A stretch of DNA of 64,000 bases, from contig CM041200.1 of NCBI GenBank assembly GCA_023078555.1, positions 5,298,936-5,362,935 on the forward strand, in the 5' to 3' direction. Each line of letters starts with the position of its first letter. Position 1 is the stretch's first letter. This DNA comes from Ulva prolifera. Lineage: Eukaryota; Chlorophyta; Ulvophyceae; Ulvales; Ulvaceae. Under the pieces are notes generated by a model. The model saw only the letters and a program-made list of their open reading frames with translations, was not told the origin of the DNA and did no database searches. The translations under genes were made by a program, and so were the position numbers. This document shows positions 1 through 13,985 of the stretch, in pieces.

Positions 1-1622
1 ACGTCGGCAACCTATAATTGGCGACATCCACGACATGCTGCATTACATGGAAGGTGTAAACATGCTGTGGATCGAAAAAAGTCTCCTGCAGATCAAATGC
101 ACTGTGTCAAGCCCGAAAATTGTAGGCTAAAGGTTCAGCACAAGGTTATCAGTGCCTAACTGGGTGATGCATGATAGAGACATGGCCTATTATCATCTGT
201 GCAATACAGTGGCACACATCCGCCAAAATCAGTCCTCGCTGTATCAAAGAGCACGCGGGATGGAACACTTTGAGAGTGCTTGCGAGCTGTGGTCCCCTAT
301 CCTTCCGAGCTTGCAGATCTGCTGGTTGACAATTCCAAGCTTGGCCGGCACACACCTGTCGATTGCCGTCCTTTTGAAAGTATGCACGCCGGTCGTACAT
401 GGGTGCGGGACCACTGCCAGAGCTGTCTGTCAGGGAGGGGACCAACAGCCGAGCATCATCACTGAGGTTAAGGTCGTCAATGCTTGGCTCATGCCCAGGC
501 ATTGCAGCATGCAACACCTGCGCCCCAAGCACTAGCGGGTACATCACAATTGGGGCGCCCCGACTTTGAATGATGTTTGCAGAACTGACCATGCGAGTGA
601 ATGACTGCAAGAGAACCATAGCAGCTCGCATGACGTGCTTGGGGACCACTTCGAGCGGTTGCTTGAACGCTTGACCAGTGTACACCCTGCAATCTCAGCA
701 TCTCATGCTAACATCGCATCGACAACAAAATCAGTGCAAATGCGGGACTTGCCCCACAAAAAAGGGGCCCCCTCAGCCACGCACTCAATATGCATAGCAG
801 CAAGCGGACAGAGAGACAGCGATTGCAAAGCATGCACTCCCTATGTGCTGCCGGGTGAGTTCGACAGTGGCAACGGCTATTGCAACAGCGTGGCGCTCAG
901 GCAAGCTCACAGGTAGAATATACATATACGAATACGCCACAAGAGATTGAAGCTGCATCACGGCATCCCACGCACCGGCTCACAGGGATTCGCTCCTTGA
1001 AGCGACCTTGAACGATGACCCACGTCCGCCGCCTGACCTTACTGAACACATCTGGGCAGTCTTCTCCCAGTGGCAGGCCCTTGACCCACACTGAAATCTT
1101 GCCAGTGAACAGCGGACCATCAAAAGCATGGCTATCTGCATAGTTTACACGGACACGTCCACGTGTGGACATTGGCTTCACCAGCCGCACCTCACCTGCA
1201 GGCTGCCGCACAACCACATCGCCATTCCACCAGTCATCGAAGTCGCGCAGCGCTGGCGGACCTGGCATGGCACTGTGCTGGTTTGCCTCAATGTGGCGCA
1301 GCTGCTGCAGACCGCTCCTCTCTGCCTCAACCAGGCGCCGAGCCCCGGCCCACACCGGGTGGTCCAGCTCCGCGGAGCACTGCACAGGTGCGCTCTGCCG
1401 TCGCAGACCATTGCAGCGATCTTCCTGACCCAACATTTTGGTCAGACGGCTGCTGGCACGCCCAACCAGGCGTGTCGCGCCTGCGATGTTCACACCAGAA
1501 ATGCAGGCTTGCGGTGGTGGTTCACGAACACGCCTTGCGCCGGCACTGCCGACTATGTTTGCAGCGCCACTGGCGTCAGCAGATGCCTGCGCTCTAGCAG
1601 TTCGCCACGGCAGGGTATCCAA
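1..1622 (-). CDS. DUF1769 family protein, 3' part cut off by window edge
   Basis: Spliced gene reading towards position 1. Proposed exons: 976-1622, 356-686 and 1-85, with donors GTGCGT and GTGTGT and phase-consistent joins. The joined protein shows DUF1769 hallmarks: a central FTGKISVWVKG / VQGRFKERIP block, then YTGQAFKQPL, and after the second intron FFDPQHVYTFHV, ending at the edge in an N-Y-R-L run. These were matched from memory of plant and fungal DUF1769 proteins, whose biochemical role is unknown. The start at 1622 is provisional: an in-frame acceptor near 1581 and a short acidic open stretch at about 1745-1846 could be an earlier exon. The C-terminus lies outside the window. Family call fairly sure, start unsure. 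Confidence 0.6.
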
Positions 1623-2071
1623 GATGTGGCGCCAGCAGTCTATTGTTGCGGATATGCCATCCCTGAGGGAGCCCCTGCATCAATTCAAGTCAATAAGGCT
1701 TCAGCACAGTGCAATCTCACGCAATGGAAAATTGAGCAGACCTGAATGCCGTTATCATCATCGACCATGTATCATCTTGTGGCTGTTGCATGTCTAAATT
1801 CCCACTGCTCAGACCATCCTCTTCATCATCAGGTACAATTCCCATTATGCCATTTGCAATCCTCGTATAGTCAACCTACAGCAGCACCCAAGCCTGTACA
1901 ACAGCAATGGCCCTGCCGTATCAAATTCGACTCAAATGCTGCTTGTGTAAAAACTAAAGATGCCTTTGCAGATCTCTGCTACAAGATTGTAGCATTCGAC
2001 AATTCGCTGAGGTGAGCCTGACCCCTTATCAATTGCTCAAGGCGAGCCAAGAGGTACAATAAAGCAGATGA

Positions 2072-3454
2072 AACCTTGCCTTCAAGTGTAAGGAGTCCCT
2101 CAGGATGCTGCGGGACTCCAGCAGAATGACCAGCAGCAGAACAGCCACCAGTGACATCATGAATACTGCTACATTCGCCCACACAGGCGCGTAGACAAGC
2201 ACCAACACAATCAGCAATGTCGCCAGAACCACCTGCACCACAGACAGCAAGGTGGCAGCATGTCAATCCACCGCATTGTGAACATAGAACATATATGGCT
2301 GAAACATGATCGTGATGATGGAAGACAGCATCAGGAACAGCAAGGCACTGCGATTGGTGGCGTCAATCCCTCAGCTCGAGGGCACAGTTTGCATGCCATG
2401 CTTGGAAAAACATGAACACAGAAGGACTGGTACCCTGAATTAGTGCTCAGGATCATGGCAAGGCACGATAGACAGGCGATATCCGCGGCCTGAAATACCA
2501 ATGCCCCTGCTGATCAGTGCGTGCGACAGGCACAGCAGAGAATTTCACTCCGCATCGGGTGGCTCACAGAGACATTTAAGACACGTCAGGATCAGCGCAG
2601 GGTTGACTGATGGTACCCAGTAGAACACAGCTGGTGTAGCAATTCCATAATGTTGATTCCACTGTCAAACAGTAACGACGAAAAGAGCATGCGCAGATCA
2701 GAAGTCAACCTGCTGCACGACAAGTGCACGTGTCAGGGTGCCCTCAGTAGCCTCAAGCCGGCGCTCGGTCACAGAGACTCGCCAGTCTAGCTGCACTGTC
2801 TTTGCAGCAGCTTCTGCCTGTGCTTCTTTGTTTGCCTTTGTCTGCGCGATGTTGTAGTCCTCAATTGCAACAATTCTGTTTTTAAGCATTCCCAAACCAC
2901 CCACATTTCCCGGTTCTCGGAAAGCGTAAAGATTCTTGCAGTCAAAAACTGTGCTGTTCGTGACGGAGTGGAAGATGTTCAAGTCCAGCATCGCTTGTGC
3001 CACCTTCACAGCATCTGCTGGCGAATTGACCAGCTTTTCATTCCTCAGTATCCAATCTTTGGCGTACCTGCGGTGCATAGCATCCTTGGTTGCGGTTGGT
3101 GAAGTTCACCTGCCATGCTCTCCGCAATGGGTTTTGAGGATCATGCATTCACACGCACTCGCCCTTGAACGTGTCTGGATTATTGCCCTGTATCGTTCGA
3201 TGATCCTTGATCCTCAAAGCTCCAGAATCTTTCATCACATCGGCCATTTCCCGCAACCTGTATCTTCCCCGACTGCTGAGGAGATCGTCCAATGTGTCCA
3301 GCTCCCCTTGCTCGACAGACGAAAGAGAAACCCCATGGCCATCTACGGGTTCTCCGGTGACGCTAGGAGCTACATCTGAGTTTGCTGTATCGATCAGGCC
3401 TTCCCGCATCCTGCTGCTACCTAGACGCAGGCCCGCATGCACCGTCCTTGTCAC
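2072..3454 (-). CDS. DEP-domain protein with C-terminal membrane segments
   Basis: An exon ending at 3159 (donor GTGCGT) joins an exon at 2710-3067 in frame and builds a DEP-like domain: LREMADVMKDSG, then IKDHRTI, then TFKGEYAKDWILRN, and a helix ending in NIFHSVTN. DEP domains typically attach signalling proteins to membranes or G-protein regulators. The domain is followed by a Lys/Glu/Ala-rich probable coiled coil (NIAQTKANKEAQ onwards). Further downstream two more exon-like stretches (about 2275-2370 and 2072-2250) encode three strongly hydrophobic segments, the last ending in VAVLLLVILLESR. I infer one membrane protein, but the link between the DEP exon and the hydrophobic exons is not proven. 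The 5' end is open to about 3545 without a clear ATG, and the stop was not fixed. No specific orthologue recognised. Confidence 0.45.
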
Positions 3455-3545
3455 GGAAGGAGCTCCGGGTACGCACGAATCGAGGGAAACAATCGCTCTT
3501 GCAAATACTACATCACTCCAGACACATCATTTTTTACCGGTAGTT

Positions 3546-4351
3546 TCCAGATCGCCTGGTGATGAGGTCTTGCCGAAGGAGCAAGGTCTACGAGCTATTC
3601 AGAGCGATCTATGCAAGCTGCGACGGGCTTGCGTCGTATCGGCACAACCCCAGCGAAAGCACATGGAATCCCTGCAGAAATACTTGATTGTGCTCACGCG
3701 AGATCATAACAGCGTCGCCTGCTCATTGGCTGCGCATCGCTGCGCCAATCGCGTTCTGTTGCACATCCTGAGGCTACAGGTGGCCTTGCCCGAGAAGGGT
3801 GCGGGCCAACGATTGTATCACCGCGCGCCAAATTTGTATTTTGTCACAACCGCCATTCGAACCAGAATCGCGACTGTGCTGTATGGGGAGAGGCCGCGAG
3901 CATCTTTAACAGCAGCAAGACATGCGTGATCGCCAGCGATCACTGCCTACTGGCGTACCAGATCCGCTCACGAAGAGGCATGCGTAGGGGTCGCATCGAT
4001 GCAAATATATCCCTGATGCGTCATGAAGTACCCGCGTGCTGTGACGCACGCCCACCTACCGGATATGATATTCCTGCATGGTATCGGCCTTTGCGTGCAC
4101 CAGTGCTATGCTGCAGGTGGTTCCCGTTATTCATGTGTAGTCATACGTTCTCGACTCATCGAAAGACACAACATCGACTTGGAGTAGGGCAGCAGCAGCC
4201 ATGGATCCGGTGCCAATCCAGTGCCCATATCGGATGTGTGCCAACAAATGTCAATGTGCCAGTGTACAAAAGGGAAAGAATTCAAGACTGCTCACTAGAC
4301 ACGTCAACTTCTACAGTAGCCTGCAGCAAATGTGACTGTGCAATTTATACC
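3546..4351. other. Intergenic stretch between DEP gene and PABP copy 1
   Basis: Holds the 5' side of the DEP gene and the 3' end of PABP copy 1. Long open frames on the plus strand here have no recognisable domain and partly overlap the DEP exon antisense. Nothing else seen. Confidence 0.4.
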
Positions 4352-6849
<2,498 letters not shown>

Positions 6850-7879
6850 CTTGATCACAAGCGGTAAGATGAACAGGAAGAATCAACTGCGGGTGTACGA
6901 TGTACGTTTGCTATTATTGAAGGAGATTCGCAAAGGTACGTATCCGTGTCCGCAGAAGGAGGAGGCGACCTGAAAGCAACGAGATCGCAAAGATAGGCCT
7001 AGCCTATTCAATTATATTCCTTCCTTGCGTTGCCTTTCACCATCCGCAATGGCGATGATAAGTATGACGGCATCTCGCGCTCGAATCCGAGATGGGATCG
7101 GAGGGATGGCCGGCTGCTCGGCTCCCGTATTGTCGCGGCCCATGCATGAGCCGAATCGAGTTCCTGTCCAGCAATTTGGGTGCAAGCCCAGTCAAGCTGA
7201 CTGGACAGGCCGTAAGGACGAATTGCGTGCTCTCCCCATCCTGCAGTTCACCAAGCAAGGTTGCCCCACGTCAACTTTCGGTCACACCCATGTGCCTAAC
7301 TAGACCTGTGTATGCATTCACAGCTGATGGGTGGGTAGAAAACTTATTACGTTACACAATTTCATTGCTCCTGTGACGGACAGCAACGGAGGAGATTCAG
7401 CACGAGACTATTGTCCTGGAAGTCTAGGATAGGGCGGCAGCCTTGTGTGAAACAGAGCTTGCAGCATGCTTCTAGGCTGGACTCAATGTGCTTGCATCTC
7501 TGAGCCCACTCCCCGGATGATGCGACAGTATGTGTGGTGCCTCCCCAGCTGGAAAACACGCAGCAAGACCAGAAAAGATGGACGGCCGTGCATGGCGACC
7601 GGGGTCGCCGGCATGGCCTGCGAAACATGTCTGGGGCATGCATCTGGCATGGGGCACTACTATTCTTGTAGATGAAAATCGCTTTTCCCACATGATCAGT
7701 TGAGAGGTCGTTCACGTCAGGGATCAACAACAACATCACATACGATCTTTGTGCTGGCGTCCAGCAGCCATGATGACTGGACCTAGGAGACGATGGCACA
7801 ACAACAGGCATGACGTCGTGTCCACCTGAAGCCTGCTCGGCACGAGGTGCTGCATGCTGATACAAAACCACTCTGATGC
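6850..7879. other. Intergenic: PABP copy 1 promoter side and RRP7 3' flank
   Basis: About 1 kb between the start of PABP copy 1 and the stop of the RRP7-like gene. Short open frames on both strands show no family signature. No RNA gene, repeat or clear promoter motif recognised. Confidence 0.4.
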
Positions 7880-8788
7880 TCAGCCTTGAAACTTACGGCT
7901 TGCACGTAGTGCGTGCACCTGCTTCTTTGCGGCAGCAAACTGGCTTTGCAGCTCCACCAGCTCGCTACGTTTCTGCTCTCGCGACTGGAAGCGATAGAAG
8001 TCCGACGCCAACTTGGACTTCTTGTTGGCAGCATATGCTTCAGCTGCAGCTTGTGACACGCCACCAGTAACTGTGCTCCCTGCAGAATTGTGGTACCCTC
8101 AAGCCATCAATTATCCACGAGGTGTGAAAGCAGCATCGAGCGGCAACATCATGAAGCCTGCAGTTCTGAAACACGATGGGCATAGATGGCACACCGCTTT
8201 TCCGTTTGCGCCCCGCCTTACGAGTTACAACGGTCCAGCCGTCGTCCCCAGCTGCCTCTAGGGCAAGGCGTTTCCGCTCTTCAGCTTCTTCAAATGCCAC
8301 CATCCACATGTTGAGCTGGTTCTCTAGCGTGTCATTTCCGGGATATTGTGCCTTGTGGGTCTCAACGTACTTTCTGAGACCTGTCGGATGCTGATGATTT
8401 GCCTGAGTGTTGGTGGCGAATGCGACCTTGGCTCCCTTCTTTGCAGCAGCTAGCACCTCCGTCACAGTTTGTCGCGAGGCAAAAACGATGACAGCGGAAG
8501 TCTTTCTGGGATGCAGTTGCACCTGCACAGCTATAAGGTGCTGACACGGCCAGCGGTGGCGTTATTCCCACGTATATGCCAGTGCCACACCTGTTCTACA
8601 TCGCCAAATGCGCCAAAAACTTCATCGAGGCAGTTCTCAAGCTTTACCGGTATACCAGCAACGAAAAGCGCCCCTGAATTCTCGCTCTGCGTTTCACTGT
8701 GCTCGTGTTGTTTGACATACAGTCGCCGCTGCACGTCACATCCGTCCAGCTCCAATAGCAGACACTGATAGCCGCTATGTGCCACCAT
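7880..8788 (-). CDS. RRP7: RRP7-like ribosomal RNA processing protein
   Basis: Nucleolar factor of the small-subunit processome needed for 18S rRNA maturation in yeast and animals. Three exons, 8591-8788, 8195-8522 and 7880-8079, join in phase and give 241 residues, close to the family's usual length. The N-terminal RRM-like part contains ALFVAGIPVKLENCLDEVF and DVEQVQLHPRKTS across the first junction. The middle is acidic and helical, followed by DDGWTVVTRKAGRKRKSG. The C-terminus DFYRFQSREQKRSELVELQ ending in RKFQG is the diagnostic RRP7 tail. The start at 8788 (MVAHSGYQCL) fits the family N-terminus. Donors are GTGTGG and GTGTGC. It is divergent from the RAP gene. Confidence 0.88.
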
Positions 8789-9749
8789 GCGAGAAACGAT
8801 GTCAGCCTCTATGCAGTCAGGTCTGGCGTTAAGCTGGCTGTTGCTAGCTCAAGGGATCAAGTGAAGCGCTGATCGAGCGCAACTCACGTCGGCATGGTAT
8901 TTGTATCTCCAGTGTGCAGGATAAAGCCCAGCTATGACACACTATTCACTATAAAGTGCCTTGGTGGCTAGAAATCTCTCGCTGAAATCTCTCGCTCAAC
9001 ATGCGGCCTGAAGTCTTGAAGTACTGTTGCTCCGGGGCAGTGCTGTGCGCTGCGTCGGTCCGTCTGGCATGGAGAGCATGTCACCACTCGCTTGAAGGGG
9101 GCGTCAGTACGCGCCATAGTGGACAGTGAAGTGTGTGCGCAACTCCTGTTACATTTGATCTTGCAGCAATCATAAGCAGCTGAACTGACGGTTGTGGTCA
9201 CAAGTGTTCTTCGGCCAAAGGCCTCCGGCAAGATTTGGCGGGCCGCTACTTAGACATCAGAGGCACACGTCTTGGTCACAACACCAGACCAAATAAGCAA
9301 TTTAAGAATATGAGCTGGCTGAGGACAATACACCAACCTGTAATGTCTTGATAGACTCTGTCGGGGATGGAGTGTGCACGGCACGGACAACGCAAGGATG
9401 TGAGCTGGCCCAGGCAAGGCCGGGCCGATACAAATCTGTGCTAGTAATCGCGACTGCTATCGCTATGGTATTTGTCCAGTTTTGATCGTCCACGTTGATG
9501 TGCTCAAGCGCTTTGAATCCCTGAACGTCCTCGACATTGTCCGGCTTGCCCAGCTTTGATAATAGAACCACATGTAAAACATCAAGGGTAGACTCTCATG
9601 TACGTAGATCGGGGGCTTGGATCCATTGATGCCAAACGGATGCACCGTTCTGCTACAGACTGCTGTAGAATACAGTCGCCACTATAGCACTGGCAAGTGG
9701 TTATGCTGCGACAGCTGAGACGTATCGTGCAAACCTCCTTCATCGCAGC
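8789..9749. other. Divergent intergenic region, RRP7 / RAP gene
   Basis: About 960 bases separate the two start codons, so both promoters should lie here. A 14-base tandem duplication (GAAATCTCTCGCT type) lies near 8970-8999. An open frame on the minus strand at 9302-9571 has no recognisable domain and is not called. Confidence 0.35.
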
Positions 9750-12700
9750 ATGGTCACCTACATAGGGATACCCCCCAGGGTGTACTTTGCTGTATTGCAG
9801 AGCAGGTTCACAATGAATACCTATGGTCGCGGTTACGCCAGAGCAGCACCACCGATGATGTGCCGCTGTTCGCCCCGACCAGTCATGAGCCTGGACATCA
9901 TGCACCAGGCAACAAGCCTCACGCGGATGGCACAGATCCTGGATGAATGCTCTGTGAGCAAGTCTGACCCACAAGTGACTGCGATTGCCATCGACAAACT
10001 TGCTATGATGGGGAGTGATGTCGAATCTGGCAATGCAGAAGCCTTCAAGCTGCTTGGCATGGAAGAGAGAGCGCAAGCTCTGTGTGAAGCAGCCGCGAAC
10101 GAAGTGAAAGCACACAGATGCGAATCAGACATCACTTTCCATATTTGGTCGGATGCACTGGCAGGTCTCACAGACCTTTCGCGTACGTTTAATACCCTGT
10201 GTGATCACCCAGCAGTTCAGGTGAGGAGGTCAATGTTCATCGCAGACGCGGTGCCCTGCCCGGGTGCTCTTCAGCATGCATGTCAGTCCCGATGGTGTTT
10301 GCAGGAGTATGTTAATGCCCTGATTGACGTTGGAATGTCCAAATGGCATCAATGGAAAGTGTTTCAGCATGTGCATTCAGTACAGGATCTTGCTTGCCTG
10401 CTTGATTCCATTGCGTTCTTATGCCCTGTCCGGACATCTGCGTCTGATGCTCTCACCATGAAAGTTGTGATTGACCTGAAGGCAAGTATCGAGTCCATAC
10501 CATCTGATCACTCAATCAGCATGAGTGACATTGGGACCCTTTGCGATGGTGTATGGGCCTTAGCAGCCTTCTACAGCAACAGCAGGCTACAGCTGCATCC
10601 ACGAGTGACGATCGCGTGTGCAGCCGAAATTCTGCAGCTGGAGCATCCGAATAATACTGCAAAGCAGCGCCTCTACACTTCATATGGATCATGTTGTGAC
10701 CCAAAGCCGACATCACGGCAGGCGTCACTGCCAAATGCAGTCACAGATTGCTTGGATGTGATGTGTAAGCTCATCACGGGCCAGGCAATACTGAACACAA
10801 ACGCTAATTTCTTGGTAAGACACAAAGATGCAGCCGTGAAGGTCTTAGCGGGTGTGCCTTTGATATTTTTCAGTGCACATCCTGTCCTGGTTCGGCTCTG
10901 CAATGCAGGAAGCTTTGAAGTGGCGAGTTGTTCAGACAAGTCCGTCATTATGCGCACATCGTTCTGCTTTGGGCAGCTTCTCTCAACTATTCTGTTTGGG
11001 CTTCAGGGATTGGTCTCCTGGGAATTCCCACACCATCCACGCAGGATTGCATGAGCGGCCTGATCCGAATCTGTGTGCGCGAGATGCAGCAACAGGCACG
11101 GGAAGAGCAGCTTCATCCATCTTCGCCCCTTCTCCCGTTTCAAAACATGGCAATCATGGCTGCAGCTGTCGCACAAATGCGCACCGTGACAATCGCTTAC
11201 CGTGAGGTCTTCAGACTGTGCATGAGGTTCAGTGCTGTCCACCTGGCAGAAAGCCCTCCGGGGTCATTGAAGCTACCTGCAATTGATGCACAACTCAGTG
11301 CCTTGCCAACCCTTGGCCCGAGTGACAGCATAGACTTGATCAGTCAGGTGTCGCTGCTGAAGAGTATGATCCAGCTGGGCGTGCCTCCTCCAAGGGAGAG
11401 CCTGCTGGCTGCAGAGCCACACTGGGTCGCAGTCGGCTTCGAAGCGTGCACACCCTCTGAACTGCAAGCTTTGGCAGAGCTTCCAGAAGTACTCCTGCAA
11501 TGCCAATACGTGCCTGGGCCTGCTCTTGTGAATACGCTCTGCCACGCCATCCTGCACTGTGGCATGCCGATTCAAGCAAAGGTGCGCTGGTAGCTTAAAT
11601 CAATGTAGGGCTGCGCGAACATGGACAATACCTGACACATTGTGAACCGCCAAGGGCACCATGCCCGTTAGAAGTGAGATCAGAATTTGCAGTGGCTACG
11701 TGGCAATGATTCATGTCAGTCATGGGTTGAATGTATTTTGCAGCACCACAGATAAGCCGTAGGACAATTGCTTAAAGCAAGCTCTGGCAGCACGAAAGGC
11801 AAAATCCAATGCTTGTGGCCTCGTGTCAGATGCGCACAGACGTGACCAGGGTACCTGCAGGCTCGACAGATCCTTTGCATAGCCAGCCATGCCCCTGTGG
11901 TGGCTCAGCCTGCTATCAGAATGTGTTTGGAAGATTTTGTCACTCAGCAGTGCACCAGTGCTGTTCTCTTAGACGAAGAACCAGCTGTTCAATCCTGGAC
12001 CTTGAGCTCTCTAATCGATGCTGCTACACTGGTGTACAGTCAGTCATGGGTCCAGCTGCACCGCATGGCATCTGAGACTGCAGGCGAAGCTTGGTGTTCT
12101 GGATCTGCTTTGGCGCCAACCTTACAGTTTTCACAGTGTATGCTCATTTCCCTCACATGCTCTCTCCAGGAAAGCTTTGGACACGCACAAGGTAGTCAAG
12201 AGTACAATAGGTGACAGCCCTACCCAACGCTACCTGGTTTGTCGCGATGTAGCTTGCATCGTCACTGAGCAGCAAGCAAACATGGTTCCGTGGCATGCAG
12301 TGATGTCGAAGGCTCTCTGCCAGAGCATACACTGAGTCCGGCACTGACTCTGTTTCCTGGCAGACGTGACTCTATCCGTGATTCAGCAATGCTACGTAAA
12401 CATCTTGTGGCGTCCCTCTCCGAGGGATCTGCCAGATTGTGTTCTCACTCCTCTTGGCAGCAGTTGATGGCACTGAAGCCGCCTGCAAGTGCATGCATCA
12501 ATCAATCCAATGACGACAATCCTGGGGGTGGAAAGCGGCATAACATATGTGAGATCGATTCGGTGCACTTGGGCTTGGAGCCTTGGCTGAGATCGTGTGT
12601 GTTCCTGGCGTATAGTGTGTATGATGAAGCATCTGTGTTGTTGAAGCAAGGGCGGATTGCTCTGGTGCTGACGCCTCCACATCTGGAGAGTGGCGCGACG

Positions 12701-12922
12701 GTTGCTGCTGAAGGGCGCTCGCCGTGGGCATTTGGCTCCTGCAATACCTGTTCACCGCCAATACGTCGCCTCGGAGCGCTTCTAGATGCATGGTCATGGC
12801 CAGCTGTGACCGTGGTTGGCCGCAGCTGGCGTACACTGATGGATGTTTCACAGCAGCAATCAAAGGCAGTGCTCTTTAGAAGCGACATCATGGACCTCCT
12901 GTCTGGACTTGAGTCAGCGTAG
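9750..12922 (+). CDS. RAP-domain / octotricopeptide-like protein, organellar RNA-binding candidate
   Basis: A multi-exon gene of mostly helical sequence. The first part (9750 or ATG 9813 to about 10850) has repeated helical pairs such as TSLTRMAQILDEC and IGTLCDGVWALAAFYSN, the style of OPR and FASTK/RAP proteins. A second coding block with LLWAASLNY and AAAVAQMRTVTIAYREVF runs to 11589 (donor GTGCGC). A third lies at about 11890-12110. The last exon, ending at 12922, resembles a RAP domain: RIALVLTPPHLE, then RRLGALLDAWSWPAVTVVG and a closing QQQSKAVLFRSDIM. RAP proteins process or stabilise plastid or mitochondrial RNAs. The N-terminus (MNTYGRGYARAAPPMMCR) is Arg/Ala-rich and could be a targeting peptide. 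An 84-base segment at 10221-10304 has good splice signals but also stays in frame. Internal junctions are not resolved. Confidence 0.55.
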
Positions 12923-13985
12923 CAATCTGGGATTCATGCATGGTTTGCGGATCTTGGTGCAGGTGAGGTGTTGATGAACGTGCTCTTGGCAAATTCTGAA
13001 GTGCTTGACAACCCGCGGTCAGCGGTGTTGTGTAAGACTCGTTCGCATACATATCGCATCTAAAACTTTGCGTGTCGGGCATGGTGGGTCTACCTCTGTT
13101 CTAGCCAGGCAGCGATGTACTTGCGTGACACAAATGCGTAATGCTGAGGCATGACATTGGTCAACTAACATGCGCACCGACATGCTTGTCCTATTTCTGT
13201 ATGCTTAGAAACTCTTCGGAGAGGGTGTGGTGATGTGCAGCACTACGCATTTCACAAGAGCTGATTTTCATATGGAAACACTCTACTCAGGTGAAGTCTT
13301 TGGAAATCCTGCCATCACACAAGTCTCTGGAACGCATGATGGTTGTAGACATGATAAAGCAACATGTGTGCAGTGCAAGGCGAAGAGCAGCAGGAAGCAC
13401 ATACGTTGCATTTCACTTGCTTCGGATCTTGAATGCTGTGGGTCTCGTGTTCATCACTACCTGTCCTGATATTCTGTCACAATGCGCATGTATCAGAGCA
13501 TTCTTGATCTGGTGATCATACAAAAATGCATGTCACTTGAAGAAAAGGGAGAGGAAACATAGCGGGATGAAGAACAGTGAAGCCAGAGAATCTTCACAAT
13601 GCGAATTTTGAAGTTGCCAGCCCCAATACATGATTGACATTTATGGCATTCATTTGAAACGGCATAATTATAGTTAACTAAAGTGCTCCATCTTAAGTCT
13701 GCTTGACCGTCGTTGTCCATGCAAGATGCGCACTGATCTCTATCTACTGCACCTCTACCTGCCACATGTTGACTACAAAATCTTGTGTAGGCGTGGACAT
13801 AACACATATCCTGAACTTGCAGGGTACTCCAGATTCCATGGAGTTCAGTCAGGTTGCCCGCCACCCACCACACTGTTGTCAACACATCATCCATCATGGC
13901 ACGATGATTCTGGTGATTGTGGTGCCATGTTTCCAATGAAGCCCTGCAGTCATGCTGTGCATGCGCCGATCGCCCGAGGGGAGAG
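12923..13985. other. Intergenic, nothing recognised
   Basis: Lies downstream of the RAP-like gene and of the LRR gene (convergent 3' ends). A minus-strand open frame at 13493-13993 reads through it but has no domain and an unbiased composition. Confidence 0.35.

Noticed and set aside
3207-3929. 240-codon plus-strand frame
   Set aside because: Overlaps the DEP exon in antisense, with no domain and no splice support.
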